A DNA stretch of 64,000 bases from Nemopilema nomurai (Eukaryota; Cnidaria; Scyphozoa; Rhizostomeae; Rhizostomatidae), in the NCBI GenBank assembly GCA_003864495.1, contig ML133454.1, positions 2,523,233-2,587,232 of the forward strand, given 5' to 3'. The position numbers and the translations under genes are program-made. The notes beneath the pieces were generated by a model, which was not told where the DNA came from, did not search any database, and saw nothing but the letters and a program-made list of their open reading frames with translations. Positions 40,101-47,389 of this stretch are shown here, piece after piece. Position 1 is the first letter of the stretch; every line of letters starts with the position of its first letter.

Positions 40101-43100
40101 CATACTTTATGATGTTGTGTCGTGCTCTACCACTAGCTTAGTACTGTTACGTCATAATATGTTAATTTATTCGAAACATTGCATTTGCACATTAAAAAAA
40201 ATTATTTCAACTTACCATCAGGACACTGGAAATGTCGTCGATAATAGTCATTGTTCTGATTCTGTAGCAAAAAGAAAGAATTGACAAAGTCACATGAAAA
40301 AATATTTCGAGCGAAATTATATCTAAAAAGTGGCAATTTGAATGACGCTGGAACAGAATTATTCGTAGTTGGGGTGCCAACTGGAAGGAAATGGAATGCT
40401 ATGTGTGGATATAGGAAACGAGACACGTGATTTGCATTTGGATAAACAAATTGCTAGGCCCTGTTTTTGTGAAATGCATTCAATTGTTCGCCTCAATGCT
40501 CCTGCTTGGATATAAATCAGCTCATACACCCGGGGTGCATGATATACCTGAAACTTTTTGGTAAAAAAATCGATTTATTCTGCGCTTGTTTAAAGACATC
40601 TTGGCGACCTCTAAATAAAGATGGTTTCTTTTACTTCCGAACATTCCCATTAAGTCCATTAAAAAGTTAATGGTCTCGATTTGGTTTCATTCTTGATACA
40701 TGAAACTGACAGCCTACCGTGGCTCGAGAGAGAGAAAAATGGCAGAATAATGATTTACACCGGTTTCTTGTTTTCAAAGAAGTGGACGCGATAGGTAGTG
40801 AAAAATGCAAAACTTTAGTGATCTGAGAAAAGAATAACACATTATATCCCCTCTGGAACAGATGAGGATGCCCAGAATATCATTCTAAAACAATGCCAAG
40901 GCCTACTGAAGGAAAATTCATTTGACCTTGATACTAACACCTTTGAGGCAGGCGGGCTAATTAAACTAATGTCCACCTAGAGTATACTTTGCAGAGAAGT
41001 TTAAAAGGAAAGGTGAAAATGCCGCGCATTATCATCATTATACTGAACACAATCGAAGAATTTAAGGCCCCTACATTAACACCTACATTAAGAATCGGAA
41101 TTGTCCAGGCAGTAGAAGGGCTGGTGCACCTAGCAAGCCCACTTCCTGGAATCTTAGCTTAGGACTTAGGGCCTTGACGTAAATGGGGCAAGACATGTTG
41201 GGTTATAGTTGTAAGTTAGTTAAATTAATATTATTGTCTTGGAATGTATTGTTTCGATGGGTGGGGTTAATGGAAACATGACAGCTACCGTCAGCGACTG
41301 TTAGAAAGCACAGCGCATGCTCTCGCGCAATTCGAATTGCTAGGCCCAGATTTCTGGACTGCGTTGATCTGGAATCGAGCGACCCTCAGCGACCAAATGG
41401 AAACAGACTGTTGCTGGAGTCACTGGAGTCGCTGAACTCATTTTTGAGCAATCCTGGCGACTCTAGCGACTTCAGCGACTATATGGAAACCAGGCTTTAC
41501 AACTAGCGGTCCATAGCAAAGCTGATACGGTTCGCCGCGCATCCCTCTTGACCCGCAGCAAAAGGGATACAGACTCGCGAAAGCCCTTTATAAACGGGGC
41601 AATCCCCATCACTTTTGATACGGATTCACAGCGAGGTTTAAATTTAGCAAATGAGCTAGGCCTTCCCGGCCTTATCAAGTGAAATTGCTTCATTATCTCC
41701 TGTTATTTGGCTTTGATTCATTTTTGGCCCTGCGCCATCTTTCTTGCCTTATAATAAAAAATCATTTGGAGCAACAAATAAATTTCCTTATCAGTCCAGA
41801 TAAAATCTCTTTTAGTGTTCCTTTTGCAATTCTTTATCCCTAATATTTTCAAATATTTAGCGACATCAATTTTTACTTGGCCGTTCGGACATTTTGGTGC
41901 GCTCCGATATTTCACGGGGGCGTAAATCTAATTAATAGCCTTATTCACAATAGAACTACCTTAATTTCATCCTGAATTTGTACTGGTGTAAACGGGAAGT
42001 CTATCAGTAGCAAAAGGGATCCGGTACAGTGTAAACGGGGTCTTATAGAAACCGTTATAATGACCTCCACACCCTTATACCACCTACAATTGTCAATGTT
42101 TTTTTTGTATCCCACCTGAGTGTGCCAAAAGACCCTGTGTCCCTTCTTAACACCTTACGCCCAGGCATGGCACCTATGTAATGACCACTCCCAAACGACC
42201 TCTGCAATCTTGATTGGTCACGGGCACAGAACACACTGCGGAGGATGTTTGTAAGTTTTTCGAAGCCTCGTCGGCGATTATGAAAAGGCCGGGGGACGGA
42301 ATAATCCCACTTTTGTTCCTACAAATCTGCATTTTTTCATGACAAGATAATACCAATAGACGTGGTCGGTAGATCTCCGGTACAAAATGATTCCATGCTA
42401 TGACGTCAAAGCTTTTTCGCAGGACTTCTGAGAAGTGTCTGCGGAGGGTTTCCTGAAAATTCCTGAATAAATAACTGGAATGCAGTCCGTGATCCAATTG
42501 TCGCAATTCACTAGACCAGACAATTAATTTGTAGTAGAGAATTATATCCCTCCTGTTCGGGTCTTTGTTTCGTGACAATTCGATTTGATATACAGTAACT
42601 CGCTATTGGTTGATGTTGAAAGTGCAAGAACGGCACAGGAAGTCGTGCGTGACCGAAAAGCCAGTCGCTTTCCTATATTTGGTTCATCCACGCAGTCTGT
42701 AGGTGCCAAGGGGCAACGGTTTTGTAGAAACCAGCCCCGAACACATTGAAATACATTGTTTGGCAACTCACCATCAACAATATTTCAAAATACAATTTGC
42801 CGAGCCGAGTAATCGCAGTTCCGTGAAGCGATTGCCCCTCCCGTACATTTGCAAATGCTCAACTAGAGCCAATTTGACATTATTCTTCCGTTACCGCTTT
42901 GTTACATCCCTTTGAAAACTCCATCTTCGGAAATTGATTAGATTTCCTTCGGTGAAGCGGAATTTCGTGGTTAAGGGTGCCCTCTTCAAGTCAATTTAAA
43001 TCACCCAAAACCTTATCCAGACTTAAATGTCATGAATAAAAAGAACGAAGTCAACTGAATACTGTGAAACAACCGAGTGATCATTTTATTTTGAAAGTAT

Positions 43101-43424
43101 CACCAAAATGTAACGTTTCCGGGAGATGACAATCTCCACCTGCCGTCAATACTTGTAGAAATTTCACAATTACGCAAAAATCAGGGAGCGAGTTCCTGCA
43201 TGTCAATATTCCATGGCTTAAATTCCGATTTCCACCGAAATGAGCTCCCTTTTGACCATGACCGTGTATCGTCGTCGAAATCTAGGGTCATTCGTGATAA
43301 AAAACAATGTCGGGTGTGCCGAGGTTGAAAGCAAAAGCAAATGTACACTTACCGAATCTTCAACTTGGCAAAAGGCCGTCACAACAAGCATCAGACTCAC
43401 GATGATGTTTAAGTTCAATTCCAT
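9545..43424 (-). CDS. Giant mosaic transmembrane protein (CTLD-LDLa-CUB-CCP-EGF-HYR-GCC-EGF-PTX-HYR-GCC-SEA-EGF-TM), SVEP1/polydom-like core
   Basis: Forty-nine exons are delimited by consensus donors and acceptors from ATG 43,424 to TAG 9,545. Their lengths sum to 9,699 nt = 3,233 codons and the phase closes at every junction, which is strong internal support for one transcript. The predicted protein (about 3,232 aa) has a signal peptide (exon 1), a mosaic ectodomain, one TM helix (about 3130-3151) and an 81-residue tail. Most single-domain exons are phase 1-1, typical of shuffled extracellular modules. The run CCP-HYR-CCP-GCC-EGF-pentraxin is known from SVEP1/polydom. A von Willebrand A domain is absent, and the lectin/CUB front and membrane anchor differ. 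A role in adhesion or recognition is inferred from domains only. RNA evidence could reveal extra exons, or a split into two genes. Confidence 0.85.
10730..12034 (-). CDS. Exons 46-48: SEA domain
   Basis: Exons 11,913-12,034, 11,468-11,526 and 10,730-10,863 (residues about 2943-3047) join in frame to a complete SEA domain. It reads ...[21 protein letters not shown]..., then [20 protein letters not shown], then [15 protein letters not shown]. The F-x-x-G-S-V hairpin lines up with the autoproteolytic site of mucin-type SEA domains (cleavage between G and S, here G3005/S3006). The domain lies directly before the membrane-proximal EGFs, the usual place for SEA domains in transmembrane glycoproteins. 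Exon 46 follows a stretch of degenerate intronic repeats. Its acceptor GATTTGGACAG is somewhat weak, but it is the only one that keeps phase. Confidence 0.85.
12095..12260. repeat. Imperfect GATAAAGATTGA-type repeat in an intron
   Basis: Words such as gataaagattgatgataaag recur many times between 12,095 and 12,260, inside the intron between exons 45 and 46. It is low-complexity sequence; the open frame across it on the minus strand is an artefact. A second imperfect repeat (acgacacttcatgacatgac) lies at about 11,290-11,395 in the following introns. Confidence 0.75.
12299..13862 (-). CDS. Exons 42-45: four GCC2/GCC3 (ephrin-receptor-like) modules
   Basis: Exons 13,701-13,862, 13,027-13,185, 12,592-12,762 and 12,299-12,460 (residues about 2725-2942) each encode one module of 53-57 residues and are all phase 1-1. 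Each has the family pattern C-x-x-G-x...C-x-x-C-P-x-G-x-Y-Q...C-x-x-C-P-x-G...C, for example [20 protein letters not shown]. The last two are more diverged ([30 protein letters not shown]). The intron after 13,027 has a GC donor (TAG|GCAAGT). No GT alternative keeps the frame. Confidence 0.88.
14216..14641 (-). CDS. Exon 41: unrecognised domain B with RKRR site and N-glycan cluster
   Basis: A single 426-nt, phase 1-1 exon (residues about 2583-2724). I do not recognise the domain. It starts with a Thr-rich stretch ([11 protein letters not shown]), then [20 protein letters not shown] and a small four-Cys knot (SSC, PIC, ASC, IKC). A basic motif [10 protein letters not shown] follows at 2644-2653, a good match to the proprotein-convertase consensus R-X-K/R-R. 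Five N-glycosylation sequons (NTT, NYT, NLT, NVT, NLT) fall within the next 50 residues. It occupies the same place after a CCP-like exon and before GCC modules as domain A (exon 24), so the two are probably paralogous modules, although sequence identity is low. Confidence 0.8.
15008..15220 (-). CDS. Exon 40: CCP/sushi-like module (second HYR-CCP block)
   Basis: A 213-nt phase 1-1 exon, residues about 2512-2582. It encodes [20 protein letters not shown], then [21 protein letters not shown] and ending LLPACA. Two sushi landmarks (PPRNG, and W...P.C at the end) are kept, with extra cysteines. The 3' end TGTGCAC|GTGAGT matches the end of exon 23 (TGCGCTC|GTGAGT) in both reading phase and donor. 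This supports common ancestry of the two blocks. Confidence 0.8.
15525..15761 (-). CDS. Exon 39: HYR (hyalin repeat) module 3
   Basis: A 237-nt phase 1-1 exon, residues about 2433-2511. It begins [16 protein letters not shown] and shows the HYR hallmarks: W-x-x-P near the centre ([17 protein letters not shown]), then [19 protein letters not shown] and TIELYV. HYR modules have an immunoglobulin-like fold and usually serve in adhesion. It directly follows the pentraxin exons and precedes a CCP-like exon, repeating the HYR-CCP order of exons 22-23. Confidence 0.92.
16147..17346 (-). CDS. Exons 36-38: pentraxin / laminin-G-like domain
   Basis: Exons 17,010-17,346, 16,549-16,760 and 16,147-16,275 (residues about 2207-2432). 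The sequence runs [81 protein letters not shown], then a closing [20 protein letters not shown]. The G-x-L-x-L-G-Q and G-x-I-x-x-V-x-x-W-x-x-V-L-S signatures are typical of pentraxin folds. The classic HxCxS/TWxS signature was not found. The tail [15 protein letters not shown] looks like half an EGF module. The position after an EGF array is the same as in SVEP1. Confidence 0.88.
17592..21636 (-). CDS. Exons 28-35: array of 14 EGF / calcium-binding EGF modules
   Basis: Exons: 21,344-21,636; 20,606-20,750; 20,181-20,399; 19,640-19,836; 19,199-19,323; 18,674-18,928; 18,045-18,240; 17,592-17,775 (residues about 1669-2206). Joined, they give 14 EGF modules, most with D-I-D/N-E-C and C-x-C-x-x-G-[YF]-x-G-x-x-C, as in [16 protein letters not shown] and [12 protein letters not shown]. 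Introns cut inside EGF modules, at two recurrent places and in phases 0, 1 and 2, unlike the phase 1-1 modules elsewhere. All split EGFs re-form correctly when joined ([45 protein letters not shown]), which validates the splice sites. Exon 29 has a tandemly duplicated donor (see the repeat at 20,472). Confidence 0.93.
20472..20633. repeat. 49-bp tandem duplication of the exon 29 / intron 29 boundary
   Basis: The block taagcagagacacaatagat...tacgtaccgtaatagccggg occurs at 20,521, 20,570 and 20,619 (period 49), with a diverged further copy from about 20,472. On the minus strand each unit contains the last coding bases of exon 29 (CTGCTTACCCGGCTATTACG) followed by the donor GTACGTACACC. Three intact donor-like sites therefore lie at 20,606, 20,557 and 20,508. 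Only the first joins in frame to exon 30 (GYYG|VHCQNE). Because 49 is not a multiple of 3, use of the others would shift the frame. Confidence 0.9.
21759..23312 (-). CDS. Exons 25-27: three GCC2/GCC3 (ephrin-receptor-like) modules
   Basis: Exons 23,160-23,312, 22,286-22,450 and 21,759-21,923 (residues about 1508-1668), one module each, all phase 1-1. Characteristic words are [34 protein letters not shown] and [18 protein letters not shown]. They precede the EGF array, as in SVEP1. Their introns are rich in tandem repeats. Confidence 0.9.
22851..23059. repeat. 26-bp minisatellite in intron 25
   Basis: Unit gattagaataaagaaggaat+gaagaa, about eight copies with minor variants (one agtagaat, one shortened). 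It lies between exons 25 and 26 and is purine-rich on the plus strand. Confidence 0.92.
23336..24040. repeat. 91-bp minisatellite filling intron 24
   Basis: Nearly eight copies of a ~91-bp unit start near 23,336, 23,428, 23,519, 23,610, 23,696, 23,787, 23,878 and 23,969. Each contains aggttgcgcgcattgggggg, gccagccacaataaagta and gagctagtatccctt. The array occupies almost all of the 740-bp intron. It reaches to within about 12 nt of the exon 24 donor (24,052) and about 24 nt of the exon 25 start. The open frames across it on the minus strand are translations of the repeat. Confidence 0.95.
24053..24529 (-). CDS. Exon 24: unrecognised cysteine-rich domain A
   Basis: A 477-nt phase 1-1 exon, residues about 1349-1507, with no family I recognise. 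It starts [20 protein letters not shown], has an amphipathic middle ([39 protein letters not shown]), and ends in a dense Cys cluster with CC pairs ([16 protein letters not shown]...DYCC). It sits between a CCP-like exon and GCC modules, as domain B does. The donor TGCT|GTGAGT fixes the end. Function unknown; an extracellular disulfide-rich domain is likely from context. Confidence 0.8.
24665..24930. repeat. ~21-bp GAACCGATTCGAAGAAAGAAG minisatellite in intron 23
   Basis: The words gaaccgattcgaagaaagaa and gattcgtagaagaagaaaga alternate along about 265 bp inside the intron between exons 23 and 24. The minus-strand frame (repeated FFESVPS) is repeat translation, not a gene. Confidence 0.9.
25168..25362 (-). 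CDS. Exon 23: CCP/sushi-like module (first HYR-CCP block)
   Basis: A 195-nt phase 1-1 exon, residues about 1284-1348. It encodes [40 protein letters not shown] and [14 protein letters not shown]. The final W-x-x-P-x-P-x-C is the sushi C-terminal signature; the front part has additional cysteines. Followed by domain A, it parallels exon 40 followed by domain B. Confidence 0.8.
25672..26423 (-). CDS. Exons 21-22: HYR modules 1 and 2
   Basis: Exons 26,169-26,423 and 25,672-25,905 (residues about 1121-1283), phase 1-1. HYR1 contains [20 protein letters not shown], then [10 protein letters not shown] and [20 protein letters not shown]2 contains [35 protein letters not shown] and [19 protein letters not shown]. 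Both have the CP...W/F...A.DN...Y.A.D..GN.A.C layout of hyalin repeats. Confidence 0.92.
26554..28147 (-). CDS. Exons 17-20: CCP/sushi modules 5-8
   Basis: Exons 27,974-28,147, 27,504-27,692, 26,972-27,151 and 26,554-26,736 (residues about 879-1120), each one sushi domain with phase 1-1 borders. Examples are [10 protein letters not shown]...[14 protein letters not shown] and [15 protein letters not shown]...[14 protein letters not shown]. For module 6, the donor after TTTGCAGAA (27,504) is chosen over an earlier GTTTGC because only it keeps the fourth cysteine and the phase. Confidence 0.92.
28505..29149 (-). CDS. Exons 15-16: two EGF modules
   Basis: Exons 29,021-29,149 and 28,505-28,657 (residues about 785-878). 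The first reads [19 protein letters not shown] then [13 protein letters not shown]. The second reads [20 protein letters not shown] then [14 protein letters not shown]. Both have calcium-binding EGF character (D-x-[DN]-E-C, and an aromatic after GSF/GSY). Unlike the 14-EGF array, each is a whole-module phase 1-1 exon. Confidence 0.92.
29444..31340 (-). CDS. Exons 11-14: CCP/sushi modules 1-4
   Basis: Exons 31,173-31,340, 30,567-30,743, 30,101-30,274 and 29,444-29,641 (residues about 546-784), one sushi domain each. Representative words are [14 protein letters not shown]...[25 protein letters not shown]...[28 protein letters not shown]...[14 protein letters not shown] and [14 protein letters not shown]. 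Module 4 is longer (66 aa) and has a Phe in place of the usual Trp near its end. All borders are phase 1. Confidence 0.92.
31469..33436 (-). CDS. Exons 8-10: three CUB domains
   Basis: Exons 33,107-33,436, 32,309-32,656 and 31,469-31,807 (residues about 207-545), one CUB domain each, all phase 1-1. CUB1: [38 protein letters not shown]2: [37 protein letters not shown]3: [32 protein letters not shown]. The S-P-x-[YF]-P...C-x-W...D-x-V-x-[IV]-x-D-G framework is clear, less so in CUB3. The acidic residues of calcium-binding CUBs are partly kept in CUB1. Confidence 0.93.
33965..34472 (-). CDS. Exons 6-7: LDL-receptor class A domain, started by a 19-nt microexon
   Basis: Microexon 34,454-34,472 (ANACYE+G, acceptor TCCATAG, donor GTATGT) joins exon 33,965-34,060. 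The result is residues 169-206 with six cysteines (172, 179, 184, 191, 197, 206) and the calcium cage D-x-x-x-D-C-x-D-x-S-D-E. Exon 7 alone lacks the first cysteine and cannot be joined in frame to exon 5. The microexon supplies the cysteine and fixes the phase (0 to 1), which is why I accept it. Confidence 0.85.
35716..35823. repeat. 18-bp minisatellite (ttcgcctcgttttcacgt)
   Basis: Six copies with single-base changes in intron 5. The rest of this 1.5-kb intron (34,473-35,959) shows no supported gene. Confidence 0.9.
35960..40261 (-). CDS. Exons 2-5: C-type lectin-like domain
   Basis: Exons 40,216-40,261, 38,088-38,169, 37,607-37,707 and 35,960-36,162 (residues 25-168) join to one CTLD. It has [40 protein letters not shown], then [23 protein letters not shown] and [15 protein letters not shown]. 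The conserved W..A...C, GG-L, WIG, E-P-x, C and C..E..FIC positions are present. EPD (131-133) occupies the place of EPN/QPD and WYD (154-156) that of WND. A calcium/sugar site is thus possible but not canonical. Confidence 0.9.
37034..37216. mobile_element. Degenerate MITE fragment related to the element at 45,920
   Basis: The stretch runs from gtttacacgagaccaaatga to gtgtaaacggggcc. It shares the TIR-like words and the internal gatctttttggaacc motif with the better copy at 45,920-46,292. The left end is decayed and no target-site duplication is visible. It lies in intron 4. Confidence 0.6.
38499..38630. repeat. (ATC/ATT)n trinucleotide microsatellite
   Basis: About 130 bp of tcatca units with interspersed ttatca, in intron 2. 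Apparent poly-Ile or poly-Met frames are products of the repeat. The remaining part of this 2-kb intron (38,170-40,215) shows no supported gene. Confidence 0.97.
40262..43352. other. Intron 1 of the large gene (3.1 kb), with transposon remnants
   Basis: No coding exon is supported. An element end tatggaaaccaggct|tta (41,481-41,497), preceded by repeated gcgact words, resembles the TIR of the element at 44,902. An end reading gtgtaaacggggtc|tta occurs near 42,045. Both look like remnants of the same TTA-targeting MITE families. Confidence 0.5.
43353..43424 (-). CDS. Exon 1: start codon and signal peptide of the large gene
   Basis: It encodes [20 protein letters not shown]+VEDS, a typical signal peptide with hydrophobic core and a likely cleavage near AFC-Q. 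The donor TTCG|GTAAGT is near perfect. Phase 0 matches exon 2 ([16 protein letters not shown]), which leads into the lectin domain. An in-frame ATG 31 codons upstream (43,517) would put a polar stretch before the hydrophobic core. I prefer the inner ATG because it gives a normal secretory leader. The link to exon 2 across a 3.1-kb intron rests on phase and biological sense only. Confidence 0.7.
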
Positions 43425-44901
43425 ATTCTTGCTCCTTTGGTTTTTACAAGCAAATCTTTTTGCAGCCGGACCAGCCAGCTTTGACTCCAATTCACTGTTC
43501 AACAGCGGTTTGTTCACTCAAGTCTTAAACCGAGGGGCCTTTATGCGACCGAACATTCTATTCTTTCACCGATTGTTGAAAAGTGCAAACAAGGAAGAGT
43601 GGGTTGTCTGCCTAAACAATGCTCGAAACAATCATCACGTGCATTTGATTGTTTCTGATTCCCGCACCACCATGACGTAATCACAGCCTAGTTCTCGTAA
43701 ACATTGAGCAACTTTAGTCAACATCAAGCCGATATGAGCAAACAAGGAGCAAAAATAAACATTCCTTTTGCTGATCTGTTACTTGAGTTTCGTTTTCTCT
43801 AACGAACTCGTTTGTATTTTTATTACAACTTGAGAGATGCGACCGTTTGGCAATTTTGACAACTGAGTTTCTCAGAAAGTTTAAGTAACGCTTAATTCAA
43901 TCCTTATTAAAAATTGAGCTGTCAATAAAACAATAATTTGATTCCTATCTTCACGTTATCAAAAACTTCAATATCAGACGAATCCTTGCGAGGTTCAGAC
44001 TAAGTGCTCTCAATCTAGAATAAGAAACTTGTCGCTTTGATGAAAACCTCATCCCTAGAGGAAGGTGTATTTAGAGATTTTGCTGATAAAATACCTCTTA
44101 AACGAAGTTCATCTGACCATTTTAGCCTAGATACATTTCTGGTAAGATACTTTTTGGTCATTTGCTTTTCTAAAAAAAGGAAAACTTTAATCATTTTAAA
44201 CCTACTGTCATTTTAAACGCAACCCCCGTCGATGAGTCAGTCAGTCTGTCAGATTGTTCTTTTCTTTGTTGTATACGTTTATCATTTCATACCCAGTAAC
44301 AACTATACGGGCGGTGATGGGTAACCAGGAACCGTACAGACAAAGTACTCCATGAAATCTTAGACGATGATTTTAAAGGTTACTGCTAGTAAAATTCAGA
44401 TAATTCGTTAATCGGTGATAAAATTAGTAATTAGTCGCATAATGCTAACACATGGAGAGAATATTCACTTTTTCTTCCCTTTGTTTCATTTGTGATATTA
44501 ATTCTTGTAATTTTTAAAGCCACCAAGAAATCTTAAAGATGACACTTGCTTGTGTAACGGTTGAGTATAATCCTTGTGTGGTGTAATTGATGAAGAGTTT
44601 AATGCGGAGAAACAGTGCAGTAACACGTGATAAAAACACTTTGCATGGACTTGTTGATTTTGATGCGACTTAAAGTGTGTTTCAATTTTGCGAAAAAACG
44701 TGCGAAAAAAAGCCATGAAGAACGAAGAACCGATGAAGAACTATGAAGGGTAGGCCAAATAGCAAAATACATAAACATTTGTAAAGTTAAAAGAGAAGAT
44801 CTTTTGACATTAGGTTATGCACTTGCATTTTCCCAGTAACTTTGACATATTTGTTTAATCTCTGACAGGAACGGATGTTTTAGAATCAGAACTCTTGCTT
44901 A

Positions 44902-45131
44902 AGCCTGGTTTCACGGATCGATGACAGACATGCTGTGCACATTCAAAAAAGACTGTCAGCGACATGTCTGTCACCGATCCGTGACGCATCGCGGGCAGCC
45001 GTCCGATCGTTACGGCTTATTCGAGGGGGGCTTATTGAAAATTTTTAGTTCTAGGGTGGGGGCTTATTCGAGCGGGGGCTTTTTCAAGGGGGGGGGGGCA
45101 ATTCGAGGATATACGGTATGGAAACCAGGCT
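44902..45131. mobile_element. MITE-like element with TIR AGCCTGGTTTC and TTA duplication
   Basis: A 230-bp segment beginning agcctggtttcacgg and ending ggaaaccaggct, flanked by TTA on both sides (44,899-44,901; 45,132-45,134). Inside, gatcgatgacagacatg and gacatgtctgtcaccgatc form an inverted pair. A g-rich stretch with repeated cttattcgag follows, perhaps a second nested insertion. No protein is encoded. Confidence 0.75.
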
Positions 45132-45344
45132 TTACTACACTAGAGTTAATGATCTACTTCCTGTCTACATCGTGGAATAGAGTTTTACAACTGAGATGGA
45201 TTTAGCATTCGGCACACCCTTTCTCGGTTCTACCTTTCCACAAGCGTGGGTGAGTAAGTGCCTGTGCTCTGCGGCGATCGTTGCTGTAATTGATACACGG
45301 CTAAACGGCATTGCAAGAATATTTTGCAGTTTTGTGGTCAATTA

Positions 45345-45870
45345 AGCCGCTCTTACACGGTCAGATTTTGTGAATTCGATAATGTCGAATTAAGTTTTTC
45401 TTCAGATTTGTCGAATCGAAAACGCCTTTTACATGGTCAGATTTTGTCGAATTCGCACTTGTGTTAAAAGGACGAAAAAATAGGAGAAAATTTTCAAAAA
45501 GGACAAAAGAATAGCTAATACAGCGTCCTGTTTTCGGTACATACGATGCACGTTTGAACGAGTTGCGCTTCACCGAAGGAAAGGACTACACGAACTCGAG
45601 AACATTCCACAAGCTCTTCTCTTTCTCATATTCAGCAATAAACAATTCTGTTTCTTCATTTTTATTGAACTTAGGCCGCGCTGATTCCATGTTTCCTTTA
45701 AAATGACTATAAACAAATCGAAACAACGCGGAACATGGCAATTCAGGTGACGTAGCAGCGTGGGTGAGAAAAAATTTCTTTCATTCACCTTTCGATTTGT
45801 CGAATGGAATAGAACACGTTCGATTCTTGAAAAATCGAATTCGACAAAATCTGTGCGCGTAAGAGTGGCT
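45345..45870. mobile_element. MITE-like element with ~35-bp imperfect TIRs and TTA duplication
   Basis: The left end agccgctcttacacggtcag and the right end (read inverted) agccactcttacgcgcacag match over about 35 bp, continuing into agattttgt..gaattcga. TTA flanks both sides (45,342-45,344; 45,871-45,873). At 526 bp it has no transposase. The minus-strand ORFs inside are not credible genes. Confidence 0.8.
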
Positions 45871-45919
45871 TTATGCGGGGTCACCATTATTCATCACCTG
45901 TGGTAACAGCCCAGGTTTA

Positions 45920-46292
45920 GACCCTGTTTACACGAGACCGGTTCCAAAAAGATCCGTATCAATTTGAGTTCATTTAGACGTTCTGTTTACACGAGACCTG
46001 CCTAACCGTACTAATTCGAGATCACCTAGCCGTACTCATTTAACTGGATCTTTTTGAGTACGGCGAGGTCACTGGCCAATGATGTGATTTTTACTCTGTG
46101 ATTGATAGGGCACAGCAACCAACAGCTTGATGCAACCAAGTGTAAACTAGCCTCAAGGATCTCCTCTAGTTTAGGTCCCGTGTGAACAGAACGAGCAAAT
46201 GGACTTTTTTGGAATCTGTCTCGTGTGAACAGGAGGAAGTGAACTTAAATGGATGCGGTTCTTTTTGGAACTGGTCTCGTGTAAACCGGGTC
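45920..46292. mobile_element. MITE-like element with TIR GACCC-GTTTACACGAGACC and TTA duplication
   Basis: Starts gaccctgtttacacgagacc and ends ggtctcgtgtaaaccgggtc, flanked by TTA (45,917-45,919; 46,293-46,295). It contains several copies of gtttacacgagac and of gatctttttg in both orientations. It is related in its ends (gtttacacgaga) to the elements inside the satellite at 5,199 and 7,036. Confidence 0.8.
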
Positions 46293-47235
46293 TTAAAGAT
46301 TTGTCAGGAGGATCAATTTTGTAATTCGTCTAAATTTGACAAGAACATGAAGGGGTGGGGATTAGTAAGGTACTTTTATTTTCCCCGAAACTTTATGCTT
46401 CACTCTGTCTTAAAACTTTAATAAACTGACATTATGGCAAATATCGAGGCAAAGATAGGATAAGAAATCTTACTAAACTGTTTTTTTGCTCCAGCAATAT
46501 TTTTCATAATTTGAAGCTTTTTTATTATTGTGACTCCTTGTTTCTTACCAAAAAAACACGCTCTAGAACTGGTTTAATGACTTACCTGAAAAGAGCGTTT
46601 CTTATCATTAAAAAGGGCGTGGTCAGAAATATTTCGATGCTCCGCTTTATACACCCGCCACTACTCTGTTCTTTTTTAAGTTTCTTCGGCATTTGCGACA
46701 GTATTAATTCACTTCAAAACGCTTGATATTCCTTGCTGAGCATATCGGCAAAACAAACATTCAACATTGTTTTCTACCATCTTTTATCGATTCAATTGTA
46801 TAGATGCCACGATGCCAGATCCATACAAAGGCTCACGTTGAAAATTATTGTGGATATTTGACTGTGGAAATTTATAACTAAGCAACAAATAGCTGTTTGA
46901 AAATATCTCATAGCCCTTTCTTGTCTTTCTTCAGAGGAAATAAGCTAAGCCCCTGAAAAGCTTTAGATTAGAAACAAGACTTCATGCAGAATAGTCACAA
47001 ATAAATTGCCAATTACGTACAATTTGTCAATTTTCAATAACAGTCAAAATCTTAATGACTAATACCTCGAAACGATTATTGAATAGGAAATGTATACAAC
47101 CAGCACACTGGTTCGCTGTAACAACATTTCTGAATTACAAGCATCTTTACAGAACATTTGAATCTTGAAGCACAGCCACTGGGTTTAAACTTCCTCTATC
47201 ATGCCGGCCTAGGAGTGTGTGCAAAACACATGATT

Positions 47236-47241
47236 TTTATT
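47236..47241 (-). terminator. Candidate polyadenylation signal AATAAA of the BRD gene
   Basis: Minus-strand AATAAA about 150 nt after the TGA stop at 47,390. The spacing is sensible for a short 3' UTR, but the hexamer alone is weak evidence. Confidence 0.45.
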
Positions 47242-47389
47242 TAATCGTATTGTTTTGAAACTTTGCGATAAAATCAGCCATTTACCTTATTTGGTGGCCC
47301 CGATCCAGGTCACGTATTACACAGACCACGTGCGCAACCACGTGAACATTAAAAGAGCCAATCAAATTCGCCCATGGGTCAACAAACTC

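Larger units (their letters stand above)
43425..47389. other. Intergenic region between the large gene and the BRD gene
   Basis: Four kilobases without a supported gene. It should contain the promoter and 5' UTR of the large gene and the 3' UTR of the bromodomain gene, plus three MITE-like elements listed separately. No core promoter motif could be placed with confidence. Confidence 0.5.

Noticed and set aside
43240..43680. Plus-strand ORF of 146 aa
   Set aside because: Runs antisense through exon 1, which has a good signal peptide and a near-perfect donor; no recognisable domain on the plus strand.
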